A program made the position numbers and the translations under genes. From the NCBI GenBank assembly GCA_035048815.1, contig JAUCBN010000055.1:9084501-9148500 (forward strand): DNA of 64,000 nt, read 5' to 3'. Below the pieces are notes generated by a model. The model saw nothing but the letters and a program-made list of their open reading frames with translations. It was not told the DNA's origin and did no database searches. Position 1 is the first letter of the stretch. Each line of letters opens with the position of its first letter. The stretch comes from Abelmoschus esculentus (lineage: Eukaryota; Streptophyta; Magnoliopsida; Malvales; Malvaceae). This document shows, piece after piece, positions 33,641 through 44,514 of the stretch.

Positions 33641-35489
33641 CATCCAGAAAACTAGGAGGACTCTCAATTCAGAACTTTTCGTTACTCAGTATGATTTTTA
33701 GTTTTCTAGATTTTACGGTTATATTTCGAATTACTATATTTTTAAAGGACTTTTGAATTTTAAGTTTGGTTAATTATTTGGATTTTAGGATTTTTAATGT
33801 TTATTTTGAATAAGGGTTGAACCTTCATACTATGTTAAACGATTGCATTTTGGTATTATAAATATTTTATTTTAATGATTTATTAGAATTTGTATTTTAT
33901 TTAATTGAACCCTAAGAATTATAACTTGAGGGTAAGTTTTCTTTACATGATCCCTAGGTTTTAATATGATAAATTAGTTTAAATTTAGGGATTATATTTA
34001 GTGGTATCAGAGTCAGGCTCAACCGTCGGACTGTGAGGTTCAAAATGATTTTGACCTTAAAATGATTTTCACAAACTTATTTGATATTTCAGATTTTCTT
34101 TTCGGATTAAATTTAAAGTTTAAGATATATTTTGATTATTACTCCAAGTATTGGTTCTAACTAAGATTTTTTTATTCATTTTATAGATACACTACTATGC
34201 CACCATGTAGAAATTCTACATTTACGACCTGGAGAGGTTGTGGCTGAGACCACTGTTTCTGATAGTGATATCTTGCCTCCAGTGGATCTGCCACAGTATC
34301 AAAATATAATGCATGATATAGGAGAGGAGGAACAATCTAAAAATCAGACTAAAGCATAGCAGGCTGAATTTGTTCAACCGGCTCAGAGTGAGGGTCCGTA
34401 TACTTTGGGGGATAGTGAGATAGTGGGATTGGATTTTGTTACTATTCAGAGAGAGTTGTTTTTTTACCTCTTTCAGTCAAAGGGTGTTAGGAAATCCATT
34501 TTCACTGAGTTTTTAGTTGTTGACATGACAATGTTTGATGATAAGACCGATACCAACCAGTAGATGTAAAGTATTGTTTGAAGAAACTTCAACGACTATT
34601 TTATGAGATGGATTATCCGGTAGATAATAAATTGAGAGCATCAATATCTTTACTTCAGGGGAAGCTCAAAACTGGTGAGAAATAGAGGAGAGAGTTGTTA
34701 CCGTTGGTTAGATTAATTGAGAATTTTTTCAGTTAGCCTTCCAAGATCGTTATGTGGGATCTAAATATCTAGCAAAGTGTTAAGAAAACTTCATGAATTT
34801 AAAATACAACAATATGTCTATAAATGACTATGAGATAAAGTTTATATGGCTTCTTCAGTATGTCATGGGTTTGTTACTACAAAGAAGCAGAAATGTGAGT
34901 GGTTTTTGAGAGGACTTCGGATATCGATTAAGATTGAGGTGGCCTTGCATCATGATATTGAGTATAAAGAGATCACCCAATGAGCTAGAACTGTTGAGCT
35001 AACGAGAATTTGAGGATTCAATAGAAATCTCAAGGTACTGATCAAGGTAGAAGACAATCAATTGCATCTGTTCATTATAGTCAGGGAAATCAGTACAAGA
35101 AAAAGAGGAAAGATGAGTTTGAGTATCAGAGTTCTTTTGGGGCTAGATCATCAACTTTTGTTGTTTTGAATTCTAGTGGTAGTGGTTCCACTAGTACCCG
35201 TGGGTTGTCATAATATTCTTTTTGCAAGAAGTAGCATTCTAGTGAGTGTGAGAGGAAGAGTGAAGCTTGTTTTTGTTGTGGATATTGTGAGCATCATTTC
35301 AAAAATTATCTTGTTTCGTCTACATATGTTTTGAGTTAGTCTCAGGTTTCAGTACAGACCTCTATTGAGGGAAAAGGTCAGGTTAGACCTTCTGTTTCAG
35401 GTGTCGGTGGTGGAGGTAGATTTGCACAGCATAGAGGATCAGCATAGAGGTCAGGTTAGACCTTCTGTTTTAGGTTAGACCTTTTGTCT

Positions 35490-37640
35490 CAGTCAGATGT
35501 GATTGTTGGTATTTTTCTATTGGTGCAATTCCATATTTTGCACTTTTGGATAATGGATCCACCCACTCTTACGTTTCTAACTCGGTATCTGGTTATTTGG
35601 AAATTATGGTAGAAGATACTAGTAATTTAGTCATTGTTTATAGTCGTTTAGGTAATCCTTTTGAAGTTACCAAAGTTTATAAAAATTATCCTCTTGATAT
35701 TCAAGGGGAGATCTTTTCGGCTAATATGATGGAGTTACCTGATGGAGGCTAGAAAGTCCTGCTTTTATGATGAAGCATTCGTCCTTCCACCTTTTTCAGA
35801 TTATAGTATTTAAGATGTCGAACCCACGAGGATTGGCTTTACATACGCAATTTATTCTTCCTGCACAATGGAAAAATAAAGACACAGATAATTGAGTTGG
35901 ATTATAACTAAGGAAACTAATTAAAGCAATAAAGATAAATGATCAAGAAATCAAGGATGGAAAAGTGGGGCAGGTTAGAGTGTTTCGTAGTGTGGGTTCA
36001 ATTGACTTATTTCTGTCTAATGCAATCGCACAACACTGCCTCGGCAGTACTGCAGATTACTGCCTCGGCAGCAATGATGCTTGTCTGCCGCGGCAATCTC
36101 TTGCTCTTGGGTAGACTTTACCAAAGTTCGGTAAAGTGTCCTTTGATAACTCCACTTATCTCTAAGTCGAAGTACTGTTGATGACTAGTCCTTGATGATA
36201 CCTCTCAACGTGAATCAATTATAATCACCAACCAATTCCACACTTCTTTTAGCCGTTGAAACTCTTAACCTATCTCTAGGCCGAGTTAGTTTTCCCGATT
36301 GAAACACCATACTTATTCCTTTCGTGAATCTAACTCTCTCGATATTAGATAAATGGATTACTCAAAAACTTCTCTCTCGATATTGAATGCAAGAACAATG
36401 AATGATAAAGAATAAGAAAACCTCGATATTTTATTGCATGAAACAAGAAAGCAAAGTACAATTTTCTTCCACAACTACTCCACAAACTAACCTAAACCCC
36501 AAGGGGACGATGGAGGAGTTTAGGGTTTTCTATGAACACTTGATTTCGAGATATCTTCCTCTCTACATAGGTTATGGTTTATATAGGCTTGACCTAGGGC
36601 AAACCTTTCCAAAGTAGGAATAAAACTTGGAGTAAAACACAAGTTAAGTACATAAATAAAAGATATTTATTTTATTTTCTAGTTTATTCCTATAATGATT
36701 CTTTTCCCACGTGGCCTTTGACATTGACTTTCCATGTGTTTCCCAGCTCCAATTTCTATGTCGCTTGTCTTAAAACGTTCACCTTATTTTTCTCTTCAGA
36801 TCGCCTATCATATCGACATTTGCTTTTCAGGTGCTGCCGCGGCCTTCAAGTGCTGCCGAGGCAGGTATTAATCTGCATTCCAGTTTCGGCTTCCAGTATC
36901 CATCTTCTTGTTTGGCAATTCCTATGATACAGTTTCCTGTCTAAGAAAGAAAACCATCAAAAGTGTCTGTTTTATGCCAAATAATAGTTAAATTCATGAA
37001 TTGAGTATTGGGATGCTGAAATATGGAAATAAGCAAAATTATCCAATATTACCATTAAATCTGTCCTTTATTAGAAATAATCGAGTGGGAAATTGGTATA
37101 AAGAATAAGACTTTTAGGCACTCGTCATTACTTTTTAGGGAGTTCGATTTGATAGTCGATATGGATTGGTTGTAGCTCACAGAGTTAATCTTAACTATGA
37201 AAGGAAAAGGGAGACTCTAAGGACCCCCGATGATCATGAGATGATATTTATTGGTGAGCGTAGAGGTTTTCTATCTAATATTGTATCGGGTCTGAAAGCC
37301 GGAAAGATGATTAGAAAAGGGTCAGTTGCTTATCTTTCTTACATGCATCCTTTATTTGAGACAGGCTGATTCGGGGATAGATAAGATTCGAGTTGTGAGA
37401 GACTTTCCGAACATATTTTTGGAAGAATTATAGGAGTATCACCTAAGCGTGAGGAGTTTGAGTTTGGCATTGAGTTGTATCGGAGGACGACTCCTGTGTT
37501 TATGGCACCTTATTGGATGGATCCGAAAGAGCTTAAGGATGTAAAATTTCAATTCCATGAACTTTTGGATAGAGGATTTATTTGACTTGGTATTTCTCTG
37601 TGGAGAGCTCATGTCTTTCAAAAACAAAGAATGGAGATTT
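35490..37640 (+). pseudogene. Gypsy protease and reverse transcriptase start, split by a solo LTR
   Basis: The protease has FALLDNGSTHSYVSNSV, where the usual active-site DTG or DSG reads DNG. The frame then gives ANMMELP and is cut by the Athila LTR. It resumes at 37132 with FREFDLIVDMDW, then AHRVNLNYERKR, and the RT start EEFEFGIELYRRTTPVFMAP and HELLDRGFI (37450-37580). The join is in frame if one target-site duplication copy is ignored. Stops after DMDW and RGFI show further decay. Confidence 0.85.
35740..37126 (-). repeat. Athila solo LTR inside the gypsy protease
   Basis: 1387 bp, homologous to the LTRs at 30937-32298 and 56260-57641. Flanked by TTACC (35735-35739) and TTACT (37127-37131), a 5-bp target-site duplication with one change. 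Minus-strand ends are TGACGAGTG and CATCA. Confidence 0.93.
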
Positions 37641-38378
37641 TCAAAAAGAAAATTTTGATTTGAAAGTTAAGCTCGAAAGCTTAACGAAAGAAAAAGAAAT
37701 CAATTCAAATAATTCATCTTGTCACATAATGGTAAAATGCTCACATTACCATTATCCTAGTCATTCCTTGCATATTTGTCCTATAAAAAAAAGACTTATA
37801 GAATTAACAAGTATGGATTTCATGGAGCCAAATTAATTTGTATACCAAAATCCAAATATATATCTTTTGCAGGTGTGTGGAGCAATGAAAAGCATATTAA
37901 AAATCAAAGAATGCTCAAGTCACACACATGAAGAAATTAAGTAGCCTCTAAGATTATTGTTTTTATTATTTATCTTTGGTTATTTAATTTTTGTTATAAG
38001 TCTTGGATAATTGAATTTTTTTGCATGCTATTTTGATCAATCTAAAAATTGAAATTTAATTTCTTCTTAAGTGTTATTTTTAGGTCAAAAATATGATACA
38101 ATGAGTAAGGGGGAGTCACTTTAAACAAAACTTATTTTGTTATTTAAAAACAACTCTCCATTGTTATGGACTTTAAAGTTTCCAAACTTTGTTTGAATCA
38201 TATTTGATATAACAAAAAGGGGAAGAATATTTTGAAAAATTAGATTTTCAATCGAATAAGGAAAAGCTTTAAAGACTTTAAAACTTTAATCTCTTATTTA
38301 AAATTTATTTTTACTAAGGGTAGGAATCTCAAAAATAATTTTTCAAGTGATTTTTTTTTATATCAAAAAGGGAGAGAT
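37641..38378 (+). pseudogene. Sirevirus-like copia gag fragment and 3' internal tail
   Basis: Begins mid-gag: a Lys/Glu-rich coiled-coil stretch (NFDLKVKLESLTKEKE), a knuckle with CSHYHYPSHSLHICP (Cys-X2-His in place of Cys-X2-Cys), and a stop at 37834. The rest to the polypurine tract (CAAAAAGGGAGAGAT at 38363-38377) is untranslatable and has lost pol. GAGTAAGGGGGAGTCAC at about 38102 resembles the polypurine-rich sites these elements carry downstream of pol. Confidence 0.7.
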
Positions 38379-38720
38379 TGTTAAGATATTTATTTAAATA
38401 TAACTCAATGAAAAATATTTTTAGACTTGAAGAAATATTGTAAAATTAATTAAAATCCCCAATGGGTAGTTTTTAAAGGCTAGTTTTCTAACAACTAGTT
38501 TTTTATTTCACTTTATAAATACAAGCAAAAGACACTCGAAGAAGAAGAGAACATATCCAAGCACGTTGATCAAGAGAATTTAAGTCCAAATCAAATTTAT
38601 TTCTCTTGTAAATATTTTATTCAAAAAGCATTAAAAATAAGCAACCAAATATATAATCGAAAAATTAAACTTAAAAGTTATTTATCTTTAATGTGTGAAC
38701 ATGCCACTATTAAAATTGGG
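38379..38720 (+). repeat. Sirevirus-like copia 3' LTR start
   Basis: Begins TGTTAAGATATTTATTT immediately after the polypurine tract. The right end is uncertain; AT-rich LTR-like sequence continues to at least 38720. No matching 5' LTR lies in the window. Confidence 0.6.
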
Positions 38721-40188
38721 AGAAAAAAAAAACTTGATGGTTCATGTTGATTCTTTGAGTTTAATATTGAACAAGATAACTCTTTCAGTTCGGTTGAATA
38801 TAATAATAAATCAAAAATTTTGAAGATCTACTCAATAATTATTAAACAATTGATTTGAGTCACGCTCTGATGCCAATTAAAAGGTTCAATGTCTTTAATT
38901 AAATTAGTGTCGATGAAGAGTGTAATTTTTTTTAAAATTGAAAAATAAAAACCAAAACAGAAATAACAATTTGATATATTCGAATTTAGAGTGGTTTGAC
39001 CTACTAATTAAAGTCAAAAGGCTCAATGTCTTCAATTAAAATTAGTGTCAATGAAGATGTTTTATCTTTTCCTAAGGATGTAAAGGTTAATCTTTTAGTA
39101 TGCAAAAATTAAAAATTTATTGCTAGTGAATTGAGAAATAACAATTTGTACCGGTATGAAGGTTACTCACTTAAAAAATAAAAAACTTTATATATTTGTA
39201 CGAGGAAAGACTATACCGATACAAACGGTTAACTTTTGACTTTTGAGACATTTTAACAATTTGTTTAAATCAAAAATCTTTTTAAAAACCTTTCAAACAT
39301 ACTTGTTAAGTTGTTTGAATTTTAAAATATTTTTGAAATTATGTTTTGAGTCTAAATTATATTTTATTGCGTTATATCAAAATAAATATCTCAACGATAT
39401 TTATACTATAAAATCAAATCATAAATTACTAAATTTGAACCTAAAAAATAAACATCAAACTCAAAAACCTAACCCCTAAATTCTAAATATTAACCTTAAA
39501 GTTTAAACCCTACAACCAAAACTTCTATATACTATAACCTAAAATTTTAAACTCTAAACCCTAAACTAAAAATCTTATGTAAACTAAAATTTGTATCGCC
39601 TATGTATTAAAGTTTTTCTTCTACTATATTTTAAAAAAAAATATTCTAAATATAGAAAATAGATATGATGGAGACAATAATTTTTTTGTACTAAACTCAT
39701 TTCTTGCATCTAATATTTGGATTTATACAAAAATAACGGTGAAAATTAAAAGTTTTAGAATATATGATTTATGTGTTTAGGTATAAAGATTTAAAATTTA
39801 AAGATTAAAATTAAGATTTAAAATTTATTGATTAAGAAATATATTTTAATTTATAAACCTAAATTAAAATCTTAAACTTTAAATTCTATTTACAAATACT
39901 AAATTTTAACTTACTAAATTTAAACCCTTAAACTCTATACTTTAAACTAAATCTTAATCTTTAAAATTAAAAATTTTATGAAAACTAAAAGTTCCGCCAA
40001 TAATTACCCTTAATATTTTACCAATTTCCGACAAGCTCACTCACTTCTGCTCAGGCTCAGCCTCAGCCACATATATGAACATCAATATCAACCACACACA
40101 CAGAAAGAAAATTGGGATTTGGAAAAGTTTGAAGCTTTCGTTTGATCGGACGATGAAATAATTATCAACCAGAACCTTGGAAACAAAC
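38721..40188. other. AT-rich DNA with degenerate telomere-like words, then CRSH 5' region
   Basis: A 42-bp unit (AAAAGGTTCAATGTCTTTAATTAAA-type) occurs twice, at about 38879 and 39008. From about 39430 to 39960 words like CTAAACCCTAAAC and AACCTAAATT recur imperfectly, too diverged to be a telomere. The last 150 bp upstream of CRSH hold a minimal open frame, ATGAAATAA, at 40153-40161. Confidence 0.5.
40153..40161 (+). promoter_or_regulatory. Minimal uORF upstream of CRSH
   Basis: ATG AAA TAA, 27 bp before the CRSH ATG. If the transcript starts upstream of it, a scanning ribosome would meet this two-codon frame first, which usually lowers translation of the main frame. Whether the mRNA includes it is unknown. 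Confidence 0.4.
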
Positions 40189-42767
40189 ATGGTGGCGATA
40201 ACATCGGTGGAGGCGCTGTTCCCAAAAGTCAGGGTCAGAGAATGCGTACCCAAATCCCAATTATTACCACTCTTCTCATCGTTATCATCGTCTACTGCAA
40301 AGCAGCAGCGGAAGGGGGTGTTCGTTTGTAGAGCTGAAGCATCGGCGACGGCGGCGGCGCTGGAGCAGAGTGGAGGGGGGAAGATGGTGGTGGAGCTAGT
40401 GGGGGCGTTCAATCAGTTGACTCAGGAGATCAATGTGTTATCCAGCAGCGCCTCTCGTTTGCTCTTCAAGTCTCTCAAGCTCTCTATTCCCATGTTGGAG
40501 GCCTTGCCCCATGCTCCTGATGGCCGCCCTCGGCTAACTAAGGCCTTGTCTCTAGCTCTACTTCTTGCCCATCTTCAGGTACACGGACATAGGATCTTAT
40601 GCAATGAGTTGAGAACGATTAAGAAGTTAGATCAGAAATGTAGGAAGCTGTATTACAATAGTTTAGGGAGTACAAAATTATAAAAGAATTATCTGAACGT
40701 CAAGCGAATTTAAAATTTTTAGGGAAAGCGATTACCAGCACCCTTTGGTCCATTCTTGGGTACTTTCTACTTTTTAATTCCAGATGAATAGTTTGTTAGA
40801 GTTTGTGATTCGAATTCTATATTGTTTTGGTCCGAAAAGTTCGTGGTGTGATCTGTTTGGTGAAAAAGTAAAATTAAGAGAGAAAATAGTATACGTGGTG
40901 GACTGAAATGAGGTTTTAAGTTATTGCTGTGTGTCTAGTTTAGAAGAATAAGCTTGAACACACGTAACTTTAAATGAACGAATTCGAATAAAGTTCAGGT
41001 TTGATTCAATTACGGTCCTATGGAGGATTGAAATGAGGTTTTCAGTGCTTAGTTTGCAACATTAACTGTGTTGCATTCACATAATATTCTGTACATGTTT
41101 TATTTCTGAATATGGTAACAAATGTCAAACCGTGATTGCAGATGGATGCAGAAGTTATTTCAGCTGGTCTATTGATCCAAGTTGTGGAGGCAGGTGCCAT
41201 TTCCATCTATCAAGTTCGAGATCGTATAGGTATCGGCACTGCTCATCTATTGCATGAGAGCTTGCGCTTGAAGAATATTCCTTCCAAAGTTGACGTTTTG
41301 GATGATGATAGTGCAGCTGCCCTTCGGAAATTCTGTCTGACTTACTACGACATCAGGGCTCTCATTTTGGACCTTGCTCTCAAGCTTGATATGATGAGGC
41401 ATCTGGATTACCTCCCAAAGTATCAACAGCAGTTGCTTTCACTCGAGGTTTTGAAGATATATTCCCCCTTAGCTCATGCTGTGGGAACCAACTACTTGTC
41501 ACTGGAGCTCGAGGATCTCTCCTTTCGGTATCTCTTTCCTTATTCTTACGTATACGTTGATACGTGGCTACGAAGCCATGAGACTGGAAATAAGTCTCTG
41601 ATTGAGATATACAAGGAACAGCTGCTCCAAGCTTTAAAAGCCGATCCTATCTTAGCCAACTTGGTCGATGGCATCTCTGTTAAGGGCCGCTACAAAAGCC
41701 GGTACAGCACAATGAAGAAGCTCTTGAAAGATGGGCGTAAGCCAGAAGAAGTAAACGATGTTCTGGGATTACGAATCATATTGAACCCTAGGTCCGACAT
41801 AGATATGTCAGAAGTAGGTGAAAAAGCATGCTATAGGGCACGAGAAATTGTTAAATCACTATGGAAAGAAATACCTCACAGAACAAAAGACTATATTGCA
41901 AGGCCAAAAGCAAATGGTTATAAGAGCTTGCATATGGCAGTTAATGTGAGCGAAAATAGCACGACTAAACCACTTATGGAGATACAAATACGCACTACCG
42001 AAATGGACACATTGGCCACTGGTGGAACTGCAGCCCATTCATTGTACAAAGGTGGCCTAACTGATCCAGAAGAGGTGTGTATCGAGACCAGTTGTTAATC
42101 TACATTAGTGATGGTTTTTCTCTTTTTTGACATAGTTTAAAGTAATTGTCCCTTTGTTTATTCTTCAGGCAAAGAGACTTAAGGCCATAATGATTGCAGC
42201 CGCTGAACTTGCAGCACTGCGGCTGAAAGATTTTCCATCCACGATTCATAAAGGCCTCGAGTTTGGTCAAAAAGGTGAAGTATTCCGCCTTCTTGACAAG
42301 AATGGTGATGGTAAGATTAGCATCGAAGAACTGATGGAAGTTATGGAAGAGCTTGGTGCATCGGGGGAAGACGCCCACGAGATGATGCAGCTCCTTGATT
42401 CAAACAGTGATGGTTCTTTAAGTACCGACGAATTTGATTTGTTCCAAAAACAGGTGAAATAGTTATTTTGGTTTTGAACTTACAATCACTACCTACACTT
42501 CTAATTCTAACTTTCACCGAAAGATATGGTGTTGAACAAATTGGATGGTATTCTTTCCGATGGCAAAATTCGGTGTATGGTTGTTCCACTTGTTTGTTTT
42601 CTTTTTAAATGTGGTTCTTTTAACACCTGCAGGTTGACTTTATGCGTACTTTGGAAGACAGAGATGTGAAATACAAGATGCTGCTGAATGAGAAGCTCCA
42701 AATAGCTGACAACACTGGCTTGATTCAGGTGTATAGTAAAGAATTCGGTGATAGGCTTGCGAATTAG
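40189..42767 (+). CDS. CRSH: Calcium-activated RelA/SpoT homolog, plastid (p)ppGpp synthetase
   Basis: Four exons, 40189-40578, 41142-42074, 42169-42453 and 42633-42767, all phase 0 with GT-AG introns: 580 aa, close to the ~583 aa I recall for Arabidopsis CRSH. Residues 1-60 are Ser/Lys/Arg-rich with few acids, as expected of a chloroplast transit peptide. The N-terminal hydrolase-like half lacks the catalytic His-Asp pair. The synthetase domain has GRYKSRYS (312-319), VNDVLGLRIIL (335-345), KDYIARPKANGYKSLH (379-394) and EIQIRT (410-415). Two EF hands are DKNGDGKISIEE (484-495) and DSNSDGSLSTDE (518-529). Such proteins make ppGpp from ATP and GTP/GDP in chloroplasts when Ca2+ binds the EF hands. 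The ATG sits in AAACATGGTG; an open TTG 12 bases upstream is not a start. It converges with FEN1. Confidence 0.96.
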
Positions 42768-43024
42768 ATGTCTGGTTGTTGAGAGGTAAGCTGTAATCAT
42801 TTGTTGCTGATTGTATGCCATGTAAGTCATAGGATTGTATGTGTGTATATAGCATATAATCATACTGGGCCTGGCAACTTATGATCTTCTCTAGAATTGT
42901 AATATACAAAGAGTAGAAGCTGCATGTTCATAAATGAATGTAAATGATATTGTCTGAGTGGCTGTTATGAATTTCCTGATTTTGTAATATTACATGAATA
43001 TTAAATTCGGACCAGAAACGAGCT

Positions 43025-43025
<1 letters not shown>

Positions 43026-43060
<35 letters not shown>
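43026..43060. repeat. AAT microsatellite
   Basis: About 11 to 12 uninterrupted AAT units. Confidence 0.95.
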
Positions 43061-43293
43061 TATTACTAACTGCTAATGATGTAGTATAATTATATTATAT
43101 AAGGAAGCATGAAAGGATATTGTACAATGTATTCTCTTATCTTAAACGTTAAATTTTGTCTCTAGGGGCCATCAAGGAGGCATGAAACCCACCCTTGATT
43201 TTCATTAACGATGCATGCCTTCCTTTTTCCACTATAACTCCTTTGCAATCGAATCATATAATATATATATATTACTTTTTATGTATCAATTAG

Positions 43294-43875
43294 GGATGAT
43301 AATGAGTCTGACCAGCTCGCGAGTTACTCACGCTCGGATTCGACTCGAGACTTTAACGAGCCGAGTTAAGCCGAGTCATGCTCGGATCGAAAAGCTCGTG
43401 AACAGGCTCGAAATAATTATATTATATATATATATATATATGCTACATATATACTAGAAGTAGTCTCTTTAGCAAAAGAAAATTAATAAAATAAAATATG
43501 AGAAATCTACAAAAAATAAATTAACTAAAATAAATTAGACACTTTTTTTCATTTTGAGTCAAGCCGAGCCCGACGAGCTTCGAGCCTGAGCCGAGCCCAA
43601 TAACACTGTTTTTGAGCCAAGCCCAAGCCTGATCAATTAACAATATATATATATATATATATATATATCATAAAAAATAAAGATTCATCTTAAAATTTAA
43701 AAATAAATCCTCTAATTACTAAAAAGTTTGAATTATTCCAATTATTTGAATTTTTATTTTACAATTCAAATTTTATTTAAAACTGTTTCAAATCGAGTCA
43801 AGACGAGTTGAATATTTTTGTCACATATCATGTTATTCAATTTTCAATTTTTTCGAGTCAAGTTTTAGTTATCCC
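43294..43875. repeat. MITE-like repeat rich in GAGCCGAG words
   Basis: Ends TAGGGATGATAA on the left and TTAGTTATCCCTA on the right, imperfect inverted termini. Inside, two GC-richer arms (43310-43410 and 43555-43635) with CGAGCCGAGTT, CCGAGCCCGACGAGC and similar words could pair with each other. An AT-rich centre lies between them. This style resembles hAT-type non-autonomous elements in plants; no clear 8-bp target-site duplication was found. Confidence 0.5.
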
Positions 43876-44514
43876 TATTCAAACTAAGGTTTCAGAACAT
43901 TTTAATTCCAGGCCTTGACGGATACCTGGAAGCTTAAACCGAATCTCTGATATTTCAAATTGAGATGTTTATGAATTATATATTATTAATGATACAATGT
44001 CGAATTAACATTAACATTTCAAGCATAGGGAGTTATAATGGAGACAGGAAAGCATAGCCTAAGAGGATGTTTCCTAGGGAAACTCACCTTGAAAAAAAAA
44101 AAAACTCAACACCAACAAAAATTACTGGTTGAGATGACAAGGACCTCGTTTCAGTTAAAAGTTAGATAAAAAGAAAAATGAACAAAGTACTTTCCTACTA
44201 TCATTGAAAAATATATTAAATTAAAAATAACATTCATGCGAATAATTTCATCGAATCAAAAATCAAAAATCAAAAATCGAATTCTAAATAATATCAGAAT
44301 TAATGTATGATTTTAAGATATTTCCTAATCAAACAAATATATTGGAGTCACCTCTCCTAAGATCATATGACACAACCAGTAAGTTAAAAAGTACAGATAC
44401 ATTGAGAAACATCATAGGTTTCAATTTTCAAGGTTTGAAAATACACAACCGATAAGTTAAAAGTGCAGATAAATTGAAAAAAAAAAAGTCTAATCTTATC
44501 CAAAAGTAGTTCAA

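Larger units (their letters stand above)
33640..37640 (+). mobile_element. Decayed Tekay-like gypsy (chromovirus) element
   Basis: An LTR end (about 33640-34001) is followed by a Met-tRNA primer-binding site, TGGTATCAGAGTC (34002). Gag is heavily broken (34190-35340) but still shows DRYVGSKYLAK, NMSINDYE and a knuckle trace CFCCGYCEHHFKN. A protease and the N-terminal part of reverse transcriptase follow. It ends abruptly near 37640 at a junction with a Sirevirus-like fragment, so most of pol and the 3' LTR are missing. An Athila solo LTR is nested in the protease (35740-37126). Confidence 0.8.
42768..44514. other. Intergenic region between convergent CRSH and FEN1
   Basis: Contains the 3' regions of both genes, an (AAT)n run at 43026-43060, several (AT)n runs (for example 43424-43441 and 43643-43668) and a MITE-like repeat at 43294-43875. 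No gene recognised. Confidence 0.7.

Noticed and set aside
39430..39960. Interstitial telomere array
   Set aside because: The CCCTAAA words are scattered and mostly imperfect, with no run of consecutive units.
40177..40188. Upstream start for CRSH at 40177
   Set aside because: The codon there is TTG. The first ATG in frame is 40189, in a good context.
42507..42909. Minus-strand open frames of 118 and 89 residues
   Set aside because: They are antisense to CRSH exon 4 and its 3' region and show no similarity to known proteins.
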